Position numbers and translations under genes: made by a program
Assembly (NCBI RefSeq): GCF_001905465.1
Contig: NZ_LISX01000008.1
Coordinates: forward strand, 32,183 to 96,182
Length of the DNA: 64,000 nucleotides
Direction of reading: 5' to 3'
Source of the DNA: Kitasatospora sp. CB01950
Lineage (GTDB): Bacteria; Actinomycetota; Actinomycetes; Streptomycetales; Streptomycetaceae
The notes under the pieces: model-generated
Told to the model about the DNA's origin: nothing
The model's database searches: none
The model's input: only the letters and a program-made list of their open reading frames with translations
In this document: in pieces, positions 28,236 through 36,504 of the stretch
Layout of the letters: each line of letters opens with the position of its first letter
How positions within the stretch are numbered: position 1 is the stretch's first letter

Positions 28236-28266
28236 GGCCCCCGGTCCGCAGACGGGACCGGGGGCC
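28236..28266. terminator. Bidirectional terminator between MFS and TPM genes
   Basis: Twelve-base perfect arms (28236-28247, 28255-28266) lie in the 57-base convergent gap. Confidence 0.75.
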
Positions 28267-28288
28267 GGGGGCCGGGGAAGGTTCGACG

Positions 28289-29668
28289 TCAGTCGCCGAA
28301 GCCCCCGCCGAAGTCGCCGCCACCGAAGTCGCCACCGCCACCGAAATCCCCGCCGCCGAAGTCGGCACCGGAGAAGTCGGAGGAGTTGAAGGCCGCGCCC
28401 GAGTACTCGCCGGCGTCCGCGCCGCCGGTGTAGTCGGCGCCGCCACCGCTGTAGCCGTGGTCGTGGTGGCCGCCCGCGTAGGCGTAGCCCGGGGAGGAGA
28501 TCATCGAGCCGAGCATGGTGCCGACCAGCAGACCGGGGAGCATGCCGCCGCCGAAGTAGCCGCCCGCCCAGGGGCTGTAGGCCGGGCCGGCGTTCCAGTA
28601 CGGCTGGTGGCCGTGCTCGGTCTCCACCGTGCGGATGTACGGGTCCTGACCGACGGCCAGCCGGTTCGCGTCGTCGGCGCAGGCGGGGACGGTGCGTGCC
28701 GCGCCGCCGGGGGGAGCCCAGGTGACGTCGGTGGTGGAGGGGCCGTGCCGCGGGTCGAAGAAGCACGGGACGCGGCGCTCGGGCAGCGGGCGGCCGTCGC
28801 GGCGGGCGGCGAGGGTGGCCAGCGCGAACCGGCCGTCCTCCAGCGCCTCGGTGACCGGGCGGACGTCGTCCGGCTTCTTGGCCTCGTCCATGGTCCGCTT
28901 GGCGCGGTCGTAGGAGTCCAGTGCCCGGGTGTAGTCGGTGCGCTGGGCGTCGTCCGCGCCGGGGGCGCCGGGGTTGAAGTCGAGCCGGTCGAGTTCCTCG
29001 CCGAACGCGGTGATGTCCTCGTCCACCACGGTGCGCAGCTGGGCGAGTTCGGCGCGGGCCTTCTCCGCCTTGCGCTTCTTGGCACGGCGGAACAGCAGGA
29101 ACACGCCGCCGCCGGCCAGCGCCAGCAGCGCCACGGGGACGACGATCCAGGCGGCGGAGGCGCTGTGCTGCGGGCCGTCGCCCTTGGTCTGCTTGACGGC
29201 CTGGTCGACGAAGTCGTTGACGGTGGCGTTGATGTCGCCGTTGTTGGCGCGGAAGGCGGAGCCGGCGATGTTGCTGACGGAGCCCTTCGACAGCGCCTTG
29301 GCGTCGGCGCGGGCGTCGAACGCGTTGCCGCGCCACACCGCGTAGACGCCGACGATGCCGACCTTGGTCCGCACGTCGTTCATCAGGCTCTTCGCGGGGT
29401 ACGCCTGACTGTCCGGCAGCACCGCGACGAAGATCGGCTTGTCGGCCTTCTTCAGCTTCTTCGCCAGCGCGTCGGCCTGGTCCTTGGAGAACCGGCCGCT
29501 CATCGCCGGGTCGACGTAGACCTGGGTCTTCTTCAGCGTGTCGGTGGCGTCGTTCAGGCCCGCCGCCTGGGCGGGCGCGGACAGGCCGAGGACCATCAAC
29601 AGGCCGAGCAGAGCGGCCAGCACGGCGGCCGGCCCGGTGGCTCGGGAGCGGCGAAGCACAGTTCTCAT
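28289..29668 (-). CDS. TPM-domain membrane-anchored secreted protein
   Basis: This 459-residue protein has a signal peptide (1-36, ending APAQA-AG), an extracellular TPM-like domain (about 45-155, KKADKPIFVAVLPDSQAYP), one membrane helix (173-193), a basic coiled-coil region (194-300), and a C-terminal Gly/Asp/Phe-rich tail (from about 395, repeats of GGGDFGG). TPM-domain proteins (YgcG/Psb32-like) are often surface-exposed with Gly-rich tails and unclear function. It is followed by a convergent terminator and is divergent from the DMT-type gene. Confidence 0.75.
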   Translation of the reverse strand: MRTVLRRSRATGPAAVLAALLGLLMVLGLSAPAQAAGLNDATDTLKKTQVYVDPAMSGRFSKDQADALAKKLKKADKPIFVAVLPDSQAYPAKSLMNDVRTKVGIVGVYAVWRGNAFDARADAKALSKGSVSNIAGSAFRANNGDINATVNDFVDQAVKQTKGDGPQHSASAAWIVVPVALLALAGGGVFLLFRRAKKRKAEKARAELAQLRTVVDEDITAFGEELDRLDFNPGAPGADDAQRTDYTRALDSYDRAKRTMDEAKKPDDVRPVTEALEDGRFALATLAARRDGRPLPERRVPCFFDPRHGPSTTDVTWAPPGGAARTVPACADDANRLAVGQDPYIRTVETEHGHQPYWNAGPAYSPWAGGYFGGGMLPGLLVGTMLGSMISSPGYAYAGGHHDHGYSGGGADYTGGADAGEYSGAAFNSSDFSGADFGGGDFGGGGDFGGGDFGGGFGD

Positions 29669-29869
29669 ACCCCAGACCGTACCGGGCCCGACCCCGGATC
29701 CACGCCCTACCCCGGGACGGTCCCACCCTGAGGTCGTCCCCTACTCGGGGACGAGGCCACCCGGCCGAACCCCCGCCGACCGGCCGGAGTCTGGCCCCGC
29801 CCGGCCGTGTCGGGGCGTCGAGCAGGCATAGTGGTGCCGATCTTTCCTCCCCCGACAGGAGCTCCCAGC

Positions 29870-30781
29870 GTGATCCTCGGCCTCGTCACCGCCGTCGCCG
29901 CGTCCGTCTGTTACGGCACCGGATCGGTGCTGCAAGCCGTCGGCGCCCGGCGTTCGGCCCGGCAGGAGGCGGCCGACGGCACCGTCACCGAGCACGGCGG
30001 GCCGAGCCTCGCCTCGACCGCGAAGGCCGCCGTCACCTGGGAGTTCATCCTCGGAACGGTGCTGGACTTCATCGGTTTCGGGCTGGGTGCGCTGGCCGCG
30101 CGGCTGCTGCCGCTGTTCCTGTCGCAGACCATCATCAGCGCCAACCTGGTGATCACCGCGGTGCTGTCGGTCAAGCTGCTCGGGCTGCGGCTGCGGCAGT
30201 TGGAGTGGCTGTCGATCGGCATCCTGTGCAGCGCGCTGGTGCTGCTCGCGGTCGCCGCCGGACCGGAGGGCGGGCACCAGGCCGCCCGGTCCTTCCACTG
30301 GGCGCTGCTGATCGGCTCCGCGGTGCTGATCGCCGGCGGTTCGCTGATCGTCCGGCGGATGGGCTCCAACGGCGCGATCGTGGCGGGTCTGCTGTCCGGT
30401 CTCGGCTTCGGCGCGCTGGGCATCGGGGTGCGCATCCTGGACGGCATCGAGCCGTTCTCGATCACCGCGCTGCTGGCCGACCCGGCGCTGTACGCCATCC
30501 TGATCGGCGGCATCGGCGGCATGTACCTGCACACCGTCGCCCTGCAGGTCGGCTCGGTCAACGGCGCGACCGCCGCCCTGGTGGTCGGCGAGACCGTCGT
30601 CCCCGGCGCGGTCGGCGTCCTCTGGCTGGGCGACTCCTCCCGGCCGGGCCTGGCCTGGCTGGCCGTCCTCGGCTTCGTCCTCGCGGTGGTCAGCGCCGTC
30701 GGCGTCGCCTACTTCGGCGAGGAGGGCGGGGCGCTCCAGGCGGCCGCCGACGAGGAGGAGGCGAAGGCCGCGCACCGCTGA
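29870..30781 (+). CDS. DMT-type (EamA-like) membrane protein
   Basis: The 303-residue product from the GTG at 29870 (GGAGCTCCCAGC upstream) has nine or ten predicted membrane spans in two related halves, beginning VILGLVTAVAASVCYGTGSVLQAVGARRS. This is the pattern of drug/metabolite transporter superfamily proteins; the conserved FLSQTIISANLVITAVLS resembles NIPA-like and EamA-like members, so transport of Mg2+ or an organic solute are both conceivable. It is convergent with mutM, with only four bases between stop codons. Confidence 0.7.
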   Translation: MILGLVTAVAASVCYGTGSVLQAVGARRSARQEAADGTVTEHGGPSLASTAKAAVTWEFILGTVLDFIGFGLGALAARLLPLFLSQTIISANLVITAVLSVKLLGLRLRQLEWLSIGILCSALVLLAVAAGPEGGHQAARSFHWALLIGSAVLIAGGSLIVRRMGSNGAIVAGLLSGLGFGALGIGVRILDGIEPFSITALLADPALYAILIGGIGGMYLHTVALQVGSVNGATAALVVGETVVPGAVGVLWLGDSSRPGLAWLAVLGFVLAVVSAVGVAYFGEEGGALQAAADEEEAKAAHR

Positions 30782-30785
30782 CGGG

Positions 30786-31640
30786 TCAGCGCGGGCGGCG
30801 CTGGCACTTCGGGCAGTAGTAGCTGGAGCGGTTCATCCAGGCGTCGCGGCGCATCGGGGTGCCGCAGCGGCGGCAGGGTTCGCCCTCGCGGCCGTAGGCG
30901 TCCAGGTCGCGGGAGAAGTAGCCGCTCTCGCCGTTGACGTTGACGTACAGCGAGTCGAAGCTCGTCCCGCCGACGGCGAGGGCCGCGGTCATCACGTCGC
31001 GGGCGTGCCGGAGCAGGCCGAGCGCGGCGGGGCGGGTCAGGGTGGCGGTGGGCCGGTCGTAGTGCAGGCGGCTGCGCCACAGGGCCTCGTCGGCGTAGAT
31101 GTTGCCGACGCCGCTGATCAGGGTCTGGTCGAGCAGGGCCCGCTTGACGGTGGTCCGCTTGGCCTTCAGCGCGGTGACGAACGCGGCGTCGTCGAAGCGC
31201 GCGTCGAGCGGGTCGCGGGCGATGTGGGCGAGCGAGAGCGGCGTGCACTCGGGGTCGTCGGGTTCGGTCTCCTCGACGGCGAGGCCACCGAAGGTGCGCT
31301 GGTCGACGAAGCGCAGTTCGGTGCCGCCGTCGGTGAACCGGAGCCGCACCCGCAGGTGCACGGAGTCGGCCATGTCGGCTTCCTGGACGAGCAGTTGGCC
31401 GCTCATGCCGAGGTGGCCGATCATCGACAGGCCGTCGCCGAGCGGCACCCACAGGTACTTGCCTCGGCGCTGCGGCGTGCCGAGGGTGCGGCCGCGCAGC
31501 AGGGCGGTGAACTCCTCTGCGCCGCCGGCCTGTCGGCGGACGGCGCGCGGGTGCAGCACCTCGATGTCGCCGACGGTCCGTCCGGCGGCCCAGCGGGCCA
31601 GGCCGCGGCGGACGACTTCGACTTCGGGGAGTTCGGGCAC
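30786..31640 (-). CDS. mutM: Formamidopyrimidine-DNA glycosylase MutM (Fpg)
   Basis: MutM removes 8-oxoguanine and formamidopyrimidines and cleaves the abasic site. The 284-residue product starts at GTG as VPELPEVEVVRRGL; after removal of the first residue, the catalytic Pro and Glu (PE) stand at the N-terminus as required. A conserved Lys lies in RRGKYLWVPLGD, and the C-terminal zinc finger has CRRCGTPMRR ... YYCPKCQRR. The gene begins seven bases after rnc, with which it is co-transcribed. Confidence 0.96.
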   Translation of the reverse strand: MPELPEVEVVRRGLARWAAGRTVGDIEVLHPRAVRRQAGGAEEFTALLRGRTLGTPQRRGKYLWVPLGDGLSMIGHLGMSGQLLVQEADMADSVHLRVRLRFTDGGTELRFVDQRTFGGLAVEETEPDDPECTPLSLAHIARDPLDARFDDAAFVTALKAKRTTVKRALLDQTLISGVGNIYADEALWRSRLHYDRPTATLTRPAALGLLRHARDVMTAALAVGGTSFDSLYVNVNGESGYFSRDLDAYGREGEPCRRCGTPMRRDAWMNRSSYYCPKCQRRPR

Positions 31641-31647
31641 GGCGCGG

Positions 31648-32436
31648 TCAGGCCGTCGTGGCCGGCGGGTCGCCCTCGCCGTCCTGCTTGGCCTTGATGG
31701 AGCGCCAGGCGGACTCGGCGGCCTTCTGCTCGGCTTCCTTCTTGGAGCGTCCGCTCCCGGAGCCGTAGTCCTGGCCGGCCACCCGGGCGGCGGCGGTGAA
31801 GGTCTTCTCGTGGTCCGGTCCGGACTCGGCGACCACGTACTCGGGAACGCCGATGCCGACGGCAGCGGTGAGTTCCTGGAGGCTGGTCTTCCAGTCGAGG
31901 CCCGCACCGAGCAGCGCCGATTCCGCGATCAGCGGGTCGAACAGCCGGTGGACGAAGTCCGTGGCCGAACCCAGGCCCTGGTCGAGGTAGATGGCGCCGA
32001 TCACGGCTTCGACGGTGTCGGCGAGGATCGACGACTTGTCGCGGCCGCCGGTTCCTTCCTCACCCTTGCCGAGCCGGATGAAGGCTCCGAGGTCCAGCCC
32101 GCGGCCGACCTCGGCGAGCGCGCGGGAATTGACCACCGCGGCACGGAGTTTGGCGAGCGTCCCCTCGGCGACCTCCGGGTGGAGGCGGTAGAGGGTGTCG
32201 GTCACCACCACGCCCAGCACCGAGTCGCCGAGGAATTCCAGGCGCTCGTTGGTGGGCAGCCCGCCGTTCTCGTACGCGTACGAGCGGTGGGTCAGGGCAC
32301 GTACCAGAAGGGCGCGCTCAAGTGAGTACCCGAGGCGCCCTTCCAGGACGTCGTATTCGGTCGAAGCCGGCCCGCCGCCCTTACCCCCGTTGGTACCGGG
32401 GGTCGGCTTGCGAGAAGAATTGCTGCCGTCCGACAT
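31648..32436 (-). CDS. rnc: Ribonuclease III
   Basis: RNase III cuts double-stranded RNA in rRNA and mRNA processing; in S. coelicolor the same gene (absB) is needed for antibiotic production. The 262 residues include a disordered Gly/Ser-rich start (1-25), the catalytic domain with signature ERLEFLGDSVLG and DTVEAVIGAIYLDQG (second acidic site), and a C-terminal double-stranded-RNA-binding domain (about 188-250; GSGSGRSKKEAEQKAAESAW). The ATG at 32436 is 20 bases after rpmF. Confidence 0.96.
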   Translation of the reverse strand: MSDGSNSSRKPTPGTNGGKGGGPASTEYDVLEGRLGYSLERALLVRALTHRSYAYENGGLPTNERLEFLGDSVLGVVVTDTLYRLHPEVAEGTLAKLRAAVVNSRALAEVGRGLDLGAFIRLGKGEEGTGGRDKSSILADTVEAVIGAIYLDQGLGSATDFVHRLFDPLIAESALLGAGLDWKTSLQELTAAVGIGVPEYVVAESGPDHEKTFTAAARVAGQDYGSGSGRSKKEAEQKAAESAWRSIKAKQDGEGDPPATTA

Positions 32437-32456
32437 CGATCCGTGCACCCCGCCGA

Positions 32457-32630
32457 TCAGACCGAGAGGACCTGGCGACGGTTGTACGTGCCGCAGCTCG
32501 GGCACGCAATGTGCCCAAGCTTCGGCTCGTGGCAGCGGTCGCACGCGACGAGCGCGGGCACGACGGCCTTCCAGTTGGAACGCCGGTGACGCGTGTTGCT
32601 GCGCGACATCTTCCGCTTCGGAACAGCCAC
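32457..32630 (-). CDS. rpmF: 50S ribosomal protein L32
   Basis: The 57-residue product from a GTG preceded by AGGAG begins VAVPKRKMSRSNTRHRRS, the invariant L32 start. Two CxxC pairs (CDRC and CPSC) form a zinc ribbon, so this is the zinc-binding type. It lies between the YceD-like gene and rnc, the usual yceD-rpmF pairing. It is short, which is why it is easy to overlook. Confidence 0.96.
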   Translation of the reverse strand: MAVPKRKMSRSNTRHRRSNWKAVVPALVACDRCHEPKLGHIACPSCGTYNRRQVLSV

Positions 32631-32679
32631 GGTAAATCTCCTGGTTCTACGGCGAGACCCTCACGGGTACCGCTGTGTC

Positions 32680-33303
32680 TTATTCCTCGTCACCCTCGTC
32701 GCCGGGGGCGGCGGAGAGTCCCTGCAGGGCCGCCCACCGGGGGTCGGCGGCGTCGTGGTGGTGCGACGGGTCGTCGCTCAGGCGGGCTCCGCATTCGGAG
32801 CACAGACCCAGGCAGTCGTCCTGGCACACCGGCTGCAGCGGCAGTGCGAGCACCACCGCGTCACGCAGCACCGGCTGGAGGTCGAACAGGTCGCCCTCCA
32901 GGCGGTAAGTCTCGTCCTCGGACTCCTCGTCGAAGTCGTCTCCCGCGATCGCGCGGTGACGCTCCTCGGACTCCGGGTAGTAGTAGAGCTCCTGGAAGTC
33001 GACCTCCAGGTCGTCCTCCAGCGGCTCCAGGCAGCGGGAGCACTCGCCGGTCACGTGGGTCTCGGCGGTGCCGGTGACCAGCACACCCTCGACCACGGAC
33101 TCCAGGCGGAGCTCCAGCTTGACCTCGCTCTTCTCCGGGACGCCGATCACATCCGCGATGCCCAACTCCGCCGGGGCCTCCAGGGTGCGGGACACCTTGC
33201 GCAGCGAGCCGGGGCGACGGCCGAGCTCGTGCGTGTCGAACACGAGGGGGTCGCGGTGGTCGAGGCGGTTCAAGGTTTCCTGACTTCCTGGTGGCGCACG
33301 CAT
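32680..33303 (-). CDS. YceD/DUF177-family protein
   Basis: YceD-type proteins lie directly upstream of rpmF in most bacteria; in plants and bacteria they take part in 23S rRNA accumulation. The product has ECSRCLEPLEDDLEVDFQE and a C-terminal C-x4-C-x2-C group (CQDDCLGLCSECGARL), typical of DUF177, and an acidic end. The ATG at 33303 gives 207 residues; a TTG at 33273 (LNRLDHRDPLVFDTHEL), preceded by CAGGAAACC, starts exactly at the conserved part and is a good alternative. It is the first gene of the group with rpmF, rnc and mutM. Confidence 0.85.
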   Translation of the reverse strand: MRAPPGSQETLNRLDHRDPLVFDTHELGRRPGSLRKVSRTLEAPAELGIADVIGVPEKSEVKLELRLESVVEGVLVTGTAETHVTGECSRCLEPLEDDLEVDFQELYYYPESEERHRAIAGDDFDEESEDETYRLEGDLFDLQPVLRDAVVLALPLQPVCQDDCLGLCSECGARLSDDPSHHHDAADPRWAALQGLSAAPGDEGDEE

Positions 33304-33430
33304 TCCTGCGTGGCGCGAGTGTGGTTCCTGCGGTGCGCGGCCCGGACGCGGGCACGCGGCGAACCCGGCACAAGCTGGCCGGAGTGGTCAGACTACCCGA
33401 GAGTCCGGGCCGAACCCAACTCGCCCGGGG

Positions 33431-34570
33431 TCAGCGTCCGCCGAGCTCCCGCAGCCGGGTCATGTCGATCATGCTGGTGTCGAAGAAGCTGGTCTCGTCC
33501 AGCCCGGCCTGCTGCTGGGGCAGCTGCGGCACCTGCTGGGGCTGCTGCTGGTAGCCGTTCGGGTCGGCGGGCAGCGGGTTGCCCCACTGGTCGTAGCCGG
33601 GCTGCTGGTACGGCTGCTGCTGGTAGTACGCCGGGTCGGCCGCCTGCTGGTAGCCGTACGGCTGCCCGTACGGGTCGGCCTGGGGGGCCGCCGCCGGGTC
33701 GTAGCCGCCGCCGTACGCCTCGGCGTACTGCGGGGTCTGCGGCTGGCCGTACTGGCCCTCCGCGGGGTTCTGCCAGTCGGCCGCGGCCGGGGCCGGCTCG
33801 GGCCAGCTCTGCTGCTGCGGGACGTCGGCGTACCAGGACTGCTCGCCGTCGCCCGTGGCGAAGCCCGCCGCGACCGCCTCGGCGCGGTCCTTGAGCTGCT
33901 GGGCCTCGTCGGCGGCGGCCAGGTAGGCGCCCAGATCGTCGATCGGGGCCTTGCCGAGCAGCTTGTCCCGGCCCTTGCCGACCGCCTCCAGGGTCGCCGA
34001 CAGCACCGCCTCCAGGGTGGCGAGCTTCACATCGACGTACTCGTCGGCCTCCGGGCTGGGGCTGATCCGCTGCGGCTGGAACTCCTCGCCGTCCTCGGCG
34101 CCCTCTGCGCCCTGCTGGTACACCCCGGCCTCGCCGCGCAGCTTCTGCCGGCCGCGGCCGACCGCGCCGAGCGTCTTGGTGAGCACCACCTCGAAGTTGG
34201 CGAGCTTGGAGTCGACGTAGTCGTCCGCCTCGGCGAGCTTGGTGCGCTCCTCGGTGCGCGCCTCGGCGAGGATCCGGTCCGCCTCGGCCTGGGCCTGCCG
34301 CACGACCCCGGTGTCGGAGATCAGCGAGCCGCGCTCGTCGTGCGCGCCGCGGATGATCTGGTCGGCCTGCGCCTGGGCGTCGGCCACCATCTGCTGATGG
34401 TCCGCCACCACGGACTGCGCCTGGGCGAGTTCGGCGGGCATCGCCTCGCGCAAGTCGCGCAGCAGGCCGGTCAGTTCGGCACGGTTGACCACGCAGGAGG
34501 CCGACATCGGCATCGCCTTGGCCTTCTCGACCATCGCGATGATCTCGTCGAGTTTCTGCTGCACGTCCAC
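33431..34570 (-). CDS. DivIVA-like / ATP-synthase-b-like coiled-coil protein with Gln/Pro/Tyr tail
   Basis: The 379-residue product from the GTG at 34570 opens with helix VDVQQKLDEIIAMVEKAKAM, followed by a long coiled coil (about 40-130: QAQADQIIRGAHDERGS, VRQAQAEADRILAEARTE) similar to F-type ATPase subunit b and DivIVA stretches. Two related segments DDYVDSKLANFEVVLTKTL and DEYVDVKLATLEAVLSATL form an internal repeat. From about 250 the chain is Gln/Pro/Tyr-rich and disordered. I recall such proteins next to coaD in Streptomyces. A cytoskeletal or membrane-associated role is plausible but unproven. Confidence 0.7.
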   Translation of the reverse strand: MDVQQKLDEIIAMVEKAKAMPMSASCVVNRAELTGLLRDLREAMPAELAQAQSVVADHQQMVADAQAQADQIIRGAHDERGSLISDTGVVRQAQAEADRILAEARTEERTKLAEADDYVDSKLANFEVVLTKTLGAVGRGRQKLRGEAGVYQQGAEGAEDGEEFQPQRISPSPEADEYVDVKLATLEAVLSATLEAVGKGRDKLLGKAPIDDLGAYLAAADEAQQLKDRAEAVAAGFATGDGEQSWYADVPQQQSWPEPAPAAADWQNPAEGQYGQPQTPQYAEAYGGGYDPAAAPQADPYGQPYGYQQAADPAYYQQQPYQQPGYDQWGNPLPADPNGYQQQPQQVPQLPQQQAGLDETSFFDTSMIDMTRLRELGGR

Positions 34571-34699
34571 GGGCGTCTTCAGTCTTTCCGTGTGCCGCCG
34601 AAGTGCGGCGGAGGCAGTGCCACGAGTCCGCGAACAGCGGTCCCGGGGCCGGGAGTACAGACTGTACGGCCACCCACCCCGCCGCTCACAACGCCTTCG

Positions 34700-35185
34700 T
34701 CACTTGCGGCGTTCGGCGATCCGCTCGACCAGTCGCGCGTGCACCAGCGCCGGCAGCAGGTGGGAGACGTCGCCGCCCAGCGTGGCCACCTCCTTGACCA
34801 GGCTGGAGGACAGGAAGCTGTACGTCGGCGAGGTCGGCACGAACAGCGTCTCCACGCCGGTCAGGCCGTGGTTCATCTGCGCCATCTGCAGCTCGTAGTC
34901 GAAGTCGCTGACCGCGCGCAGGCCCTTGATGATCGCCGGGATGCCGCGTTCCCTGCAGTAGTCCACCAGCAGGCCGCTGTGCGGCTCCACCTGGATGTTG
35001 CCCAGGTGTGCGGTGGTCTCCTCGATCAGGCCGATCCGCTCCTCGGCCGTGAACATCCCCTGCTTGCTGCGGTTCACCGCCACCACCACGTGCACCACGT
35101 CGTACAGCTTCGAGGCCCGCTCGATGATGTCGAGGTGTCCGTTGGTGATGGGGTCGAAGGACCCCGGGCAGACGGCGCGGCGCAT
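34700..35185 (-). CDS. coaD: Phosphopantetheine adenylyltransferase
   Basis: CoaD makes dephospho-CoA from ATP and 4'-phosphopantetheine, the penultimate step of CoA synthesis. The 161 residues have the nucleotidyltransferase motif NGHLDII after PGSFDPIT, the Arg-containing KGLRAVSDFDYE, and the ATP-binding YSFLSSSLVKEVA. Length is standard. It follows rsmD by 32 bases, the common rsmD-coaD pairing. Confidence 0.97.
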   Translation of the reverse strand: MRRAVCPGSFDPITNGHLDIIERASKLYDVVHVVVAVNRSKQGMFTAEERIGLIEETTAHLGNIQVEPHSGLLVDYCRERGIPAIIKGLRAVSDFDYELQMAQMNHGLTGVETLFVPTSPTYSFLSSSLVKEVATLGGDVSHLLPALVHARLVERIAERRK

Positions 35186-35217
35186 GGGTGTGCTCCCTTG
35201 TGGGGCGGGATGTTCTG

Positions 35218-35802
35218 CTACGAGTCTTGGTCAGCCCCGGCAGCGGCGCGACCGTACCAGAGCGTGCCCTCGCCGTACCGGCGCGAGCGCAGCCCTTCGA
35301 AGCCGTCCGGCCAGCCGAACTCGCCGCCTCGGGTGCTGCGTTCCACGGTGACGAGAACGTGCTCGGACAGCCAGCCCCCCGAGCGGAGTGTGACCAGCAT
35401 CTCCCGCAGTACGGAGTCCTCCACCGCGTACGGCGGATCGAGGAACACCAGGTCGTACGGCTCGGCCGGCGGCGGCCCCTCGATCACCTTCTCCGCCTTG
35501 TCCGCCCGCACCTCCGCGCCCGGCAGCCCCAGCGTCCGGACGTTCTCCCGCACGGCCTTCACCGCGCTCGCGTCCGCCTCCACCAGCAGCGCGTGCGCCG
35601 CGCCCCGCGACAGCGCCTCCAGCCCGACCGCGCCGCTGCCCGCGAACAGGTCCAGCATCCGCGCCCCGGCGATCGGCCCGAACAGCGACTCGACGGTGGA
35701 GAACATCGCCTCCCGCGCCTTGTCGGAGGTCGGACGGGTGTTCCGGCCGGGCGGCACGACGAGCCGGCGGCCTCCGGCACGGCCGGCGATTACGCGGGGC
35801 AT
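35218..35802 (-). CDS. rsmD: 16S rRNA (guanine-966-N2)-methyltransferase RsmD
   Basis: RsmD methylates G966 in the 30S P site. The 194-residue product begins MPRVIAGRAGGRRLVVPPG, with RPTSDKAREAMFS, SAM motif I LDLFAGSGAVGLEAL and catalytic motif IV LVFLDPPY. The ATG at 35802 has AAGGA upstream; the longer upstream frame is a chance opening. Confidence 0.95.
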   Translation of the reverse strand: MPRVIAGRAGGRRLVVPPGRNTRPTSDKAREAMFSTVESLFGPIAGARMLDLFAGSGAVGLEALSRGAAHALLVEADASAVKAVRENVRTLGLPGAEVRADKAEKVIEGPPPAEPYDLVFLDPPYAVEDSVLREMLVTLRSGGWLSEHVLVTVERSTRGGEFGWPDGFEGLRSRRYGEGTLWYGRAAAGADQDS

Positions 35803-35818
35803 TACGTTCCTTAGGTGG

Positions 35819-35878
35819 GAGGGGCTGCGCGCCCGACCATAGCTGACAAATAGTGCATGGCCGGGCGCGCAGCCCCTC
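35819..35878 (-). terminator. 17-bp inverted repeat between the unknown 169-residue gene and rsmD
   Basis: Arms 35819-35835 and 35862-35878 are perfect and enclose a 26-base A+T-rich loop. It starts 11 bases after the upstream gene's stop. On the minus strand the loop contains TATGGT, a possible -10 for rsmD. Confidence 0.65.
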
Positions 35879-35888
35879 ACGTCAGGGC

Positions 35889-36398
35889 CTACTCGTTGGA
35901 CACGGCGCCGAGCAGCGTGGGCGACGCGTACCGCGACCAGGACAGGCAGCCGTCCGGCGGGCAGTACTCCGGGCGGCGCGGGTCGTGGCCGAGCTCGCGC
36001 AGCTTGGTGCGGACGGAGTCGGGCGTGCGCCCGTAGCGGGCGGCGATCCGGGCGATGGTGTCGCCGTCGTGGAAACGGCGGACCAGCTCCTCCTCGTGCT
36101 GCGGCACCCACGGGGAGCCGTGGCCGGGGTAGAGCTCGCGCAGCACGTCGCGGTCGGGGATGGGCTCGGAGACGTCGGCGACGATCGCCAGCGCGCGCAG
36201 GGCGCGGTTGAGCGCGATGCGCAGCGAGGCGACGTCCTCCACCGGGAGGCGGAGCTTGCCGGAGGCGACCGGGTTGGCGGCGTTGCCCTCGCGCCAGCCG
36301 GTCAGGGTGAGGGTGACTTCTCGGTCGTCTTCGCTGGCGACCTCGATCCGGAAGACCTTGTCGCCGAGCGGGAGCTCGTTGAGGTGACGGAATGCCAT
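35889..36398 (-). CDS. Unknown 169-residue protein with C-terminal helix-turn-helix
   Basis: I do not recognise a named family. The N-terminal half (FRIEVASEDDREVTLTLTGW ... SGKLRLPVEDVASLRIALN) looks like a beta-rich domain followed by a helix. The C-terminal part EEELVRRFHDGDTIARIAARYGRTP has the spacing of a helix-turn-helix, ending in SVRTKLRELGHDP. It may be a DNA-binding regulator. It lies between recG and rsmD, separated from rsmD by a strong terminator, and is read in the same direction as both. Confidence 0.65.
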   Translation of the reverse strand: MAFRHLNELPLGDKVFRIEVASEDDREVTLTLTGWREGNAANPVASGKLRLPVEDVASLRIALNRALRALAIVADVSEPIPDRDVLRELYPGHGSPWVPQHEEELVRRFHDGDTIARIAARYGRTPDSVRTKLRELGHDPRRPEYCPPDGCLSWSRYASPTLLGAVSNE

Positions 36399-36504
36399 GC
36401 AATGACCCCCAAGTCTCGCGTCGGGGACGCCACTTGGAGTGCGCCCCGAACAACTGCATTCTCTCCCGGGGCACTGACAATCGGTCCTGTTCGAACGGCC
36501 CTTC

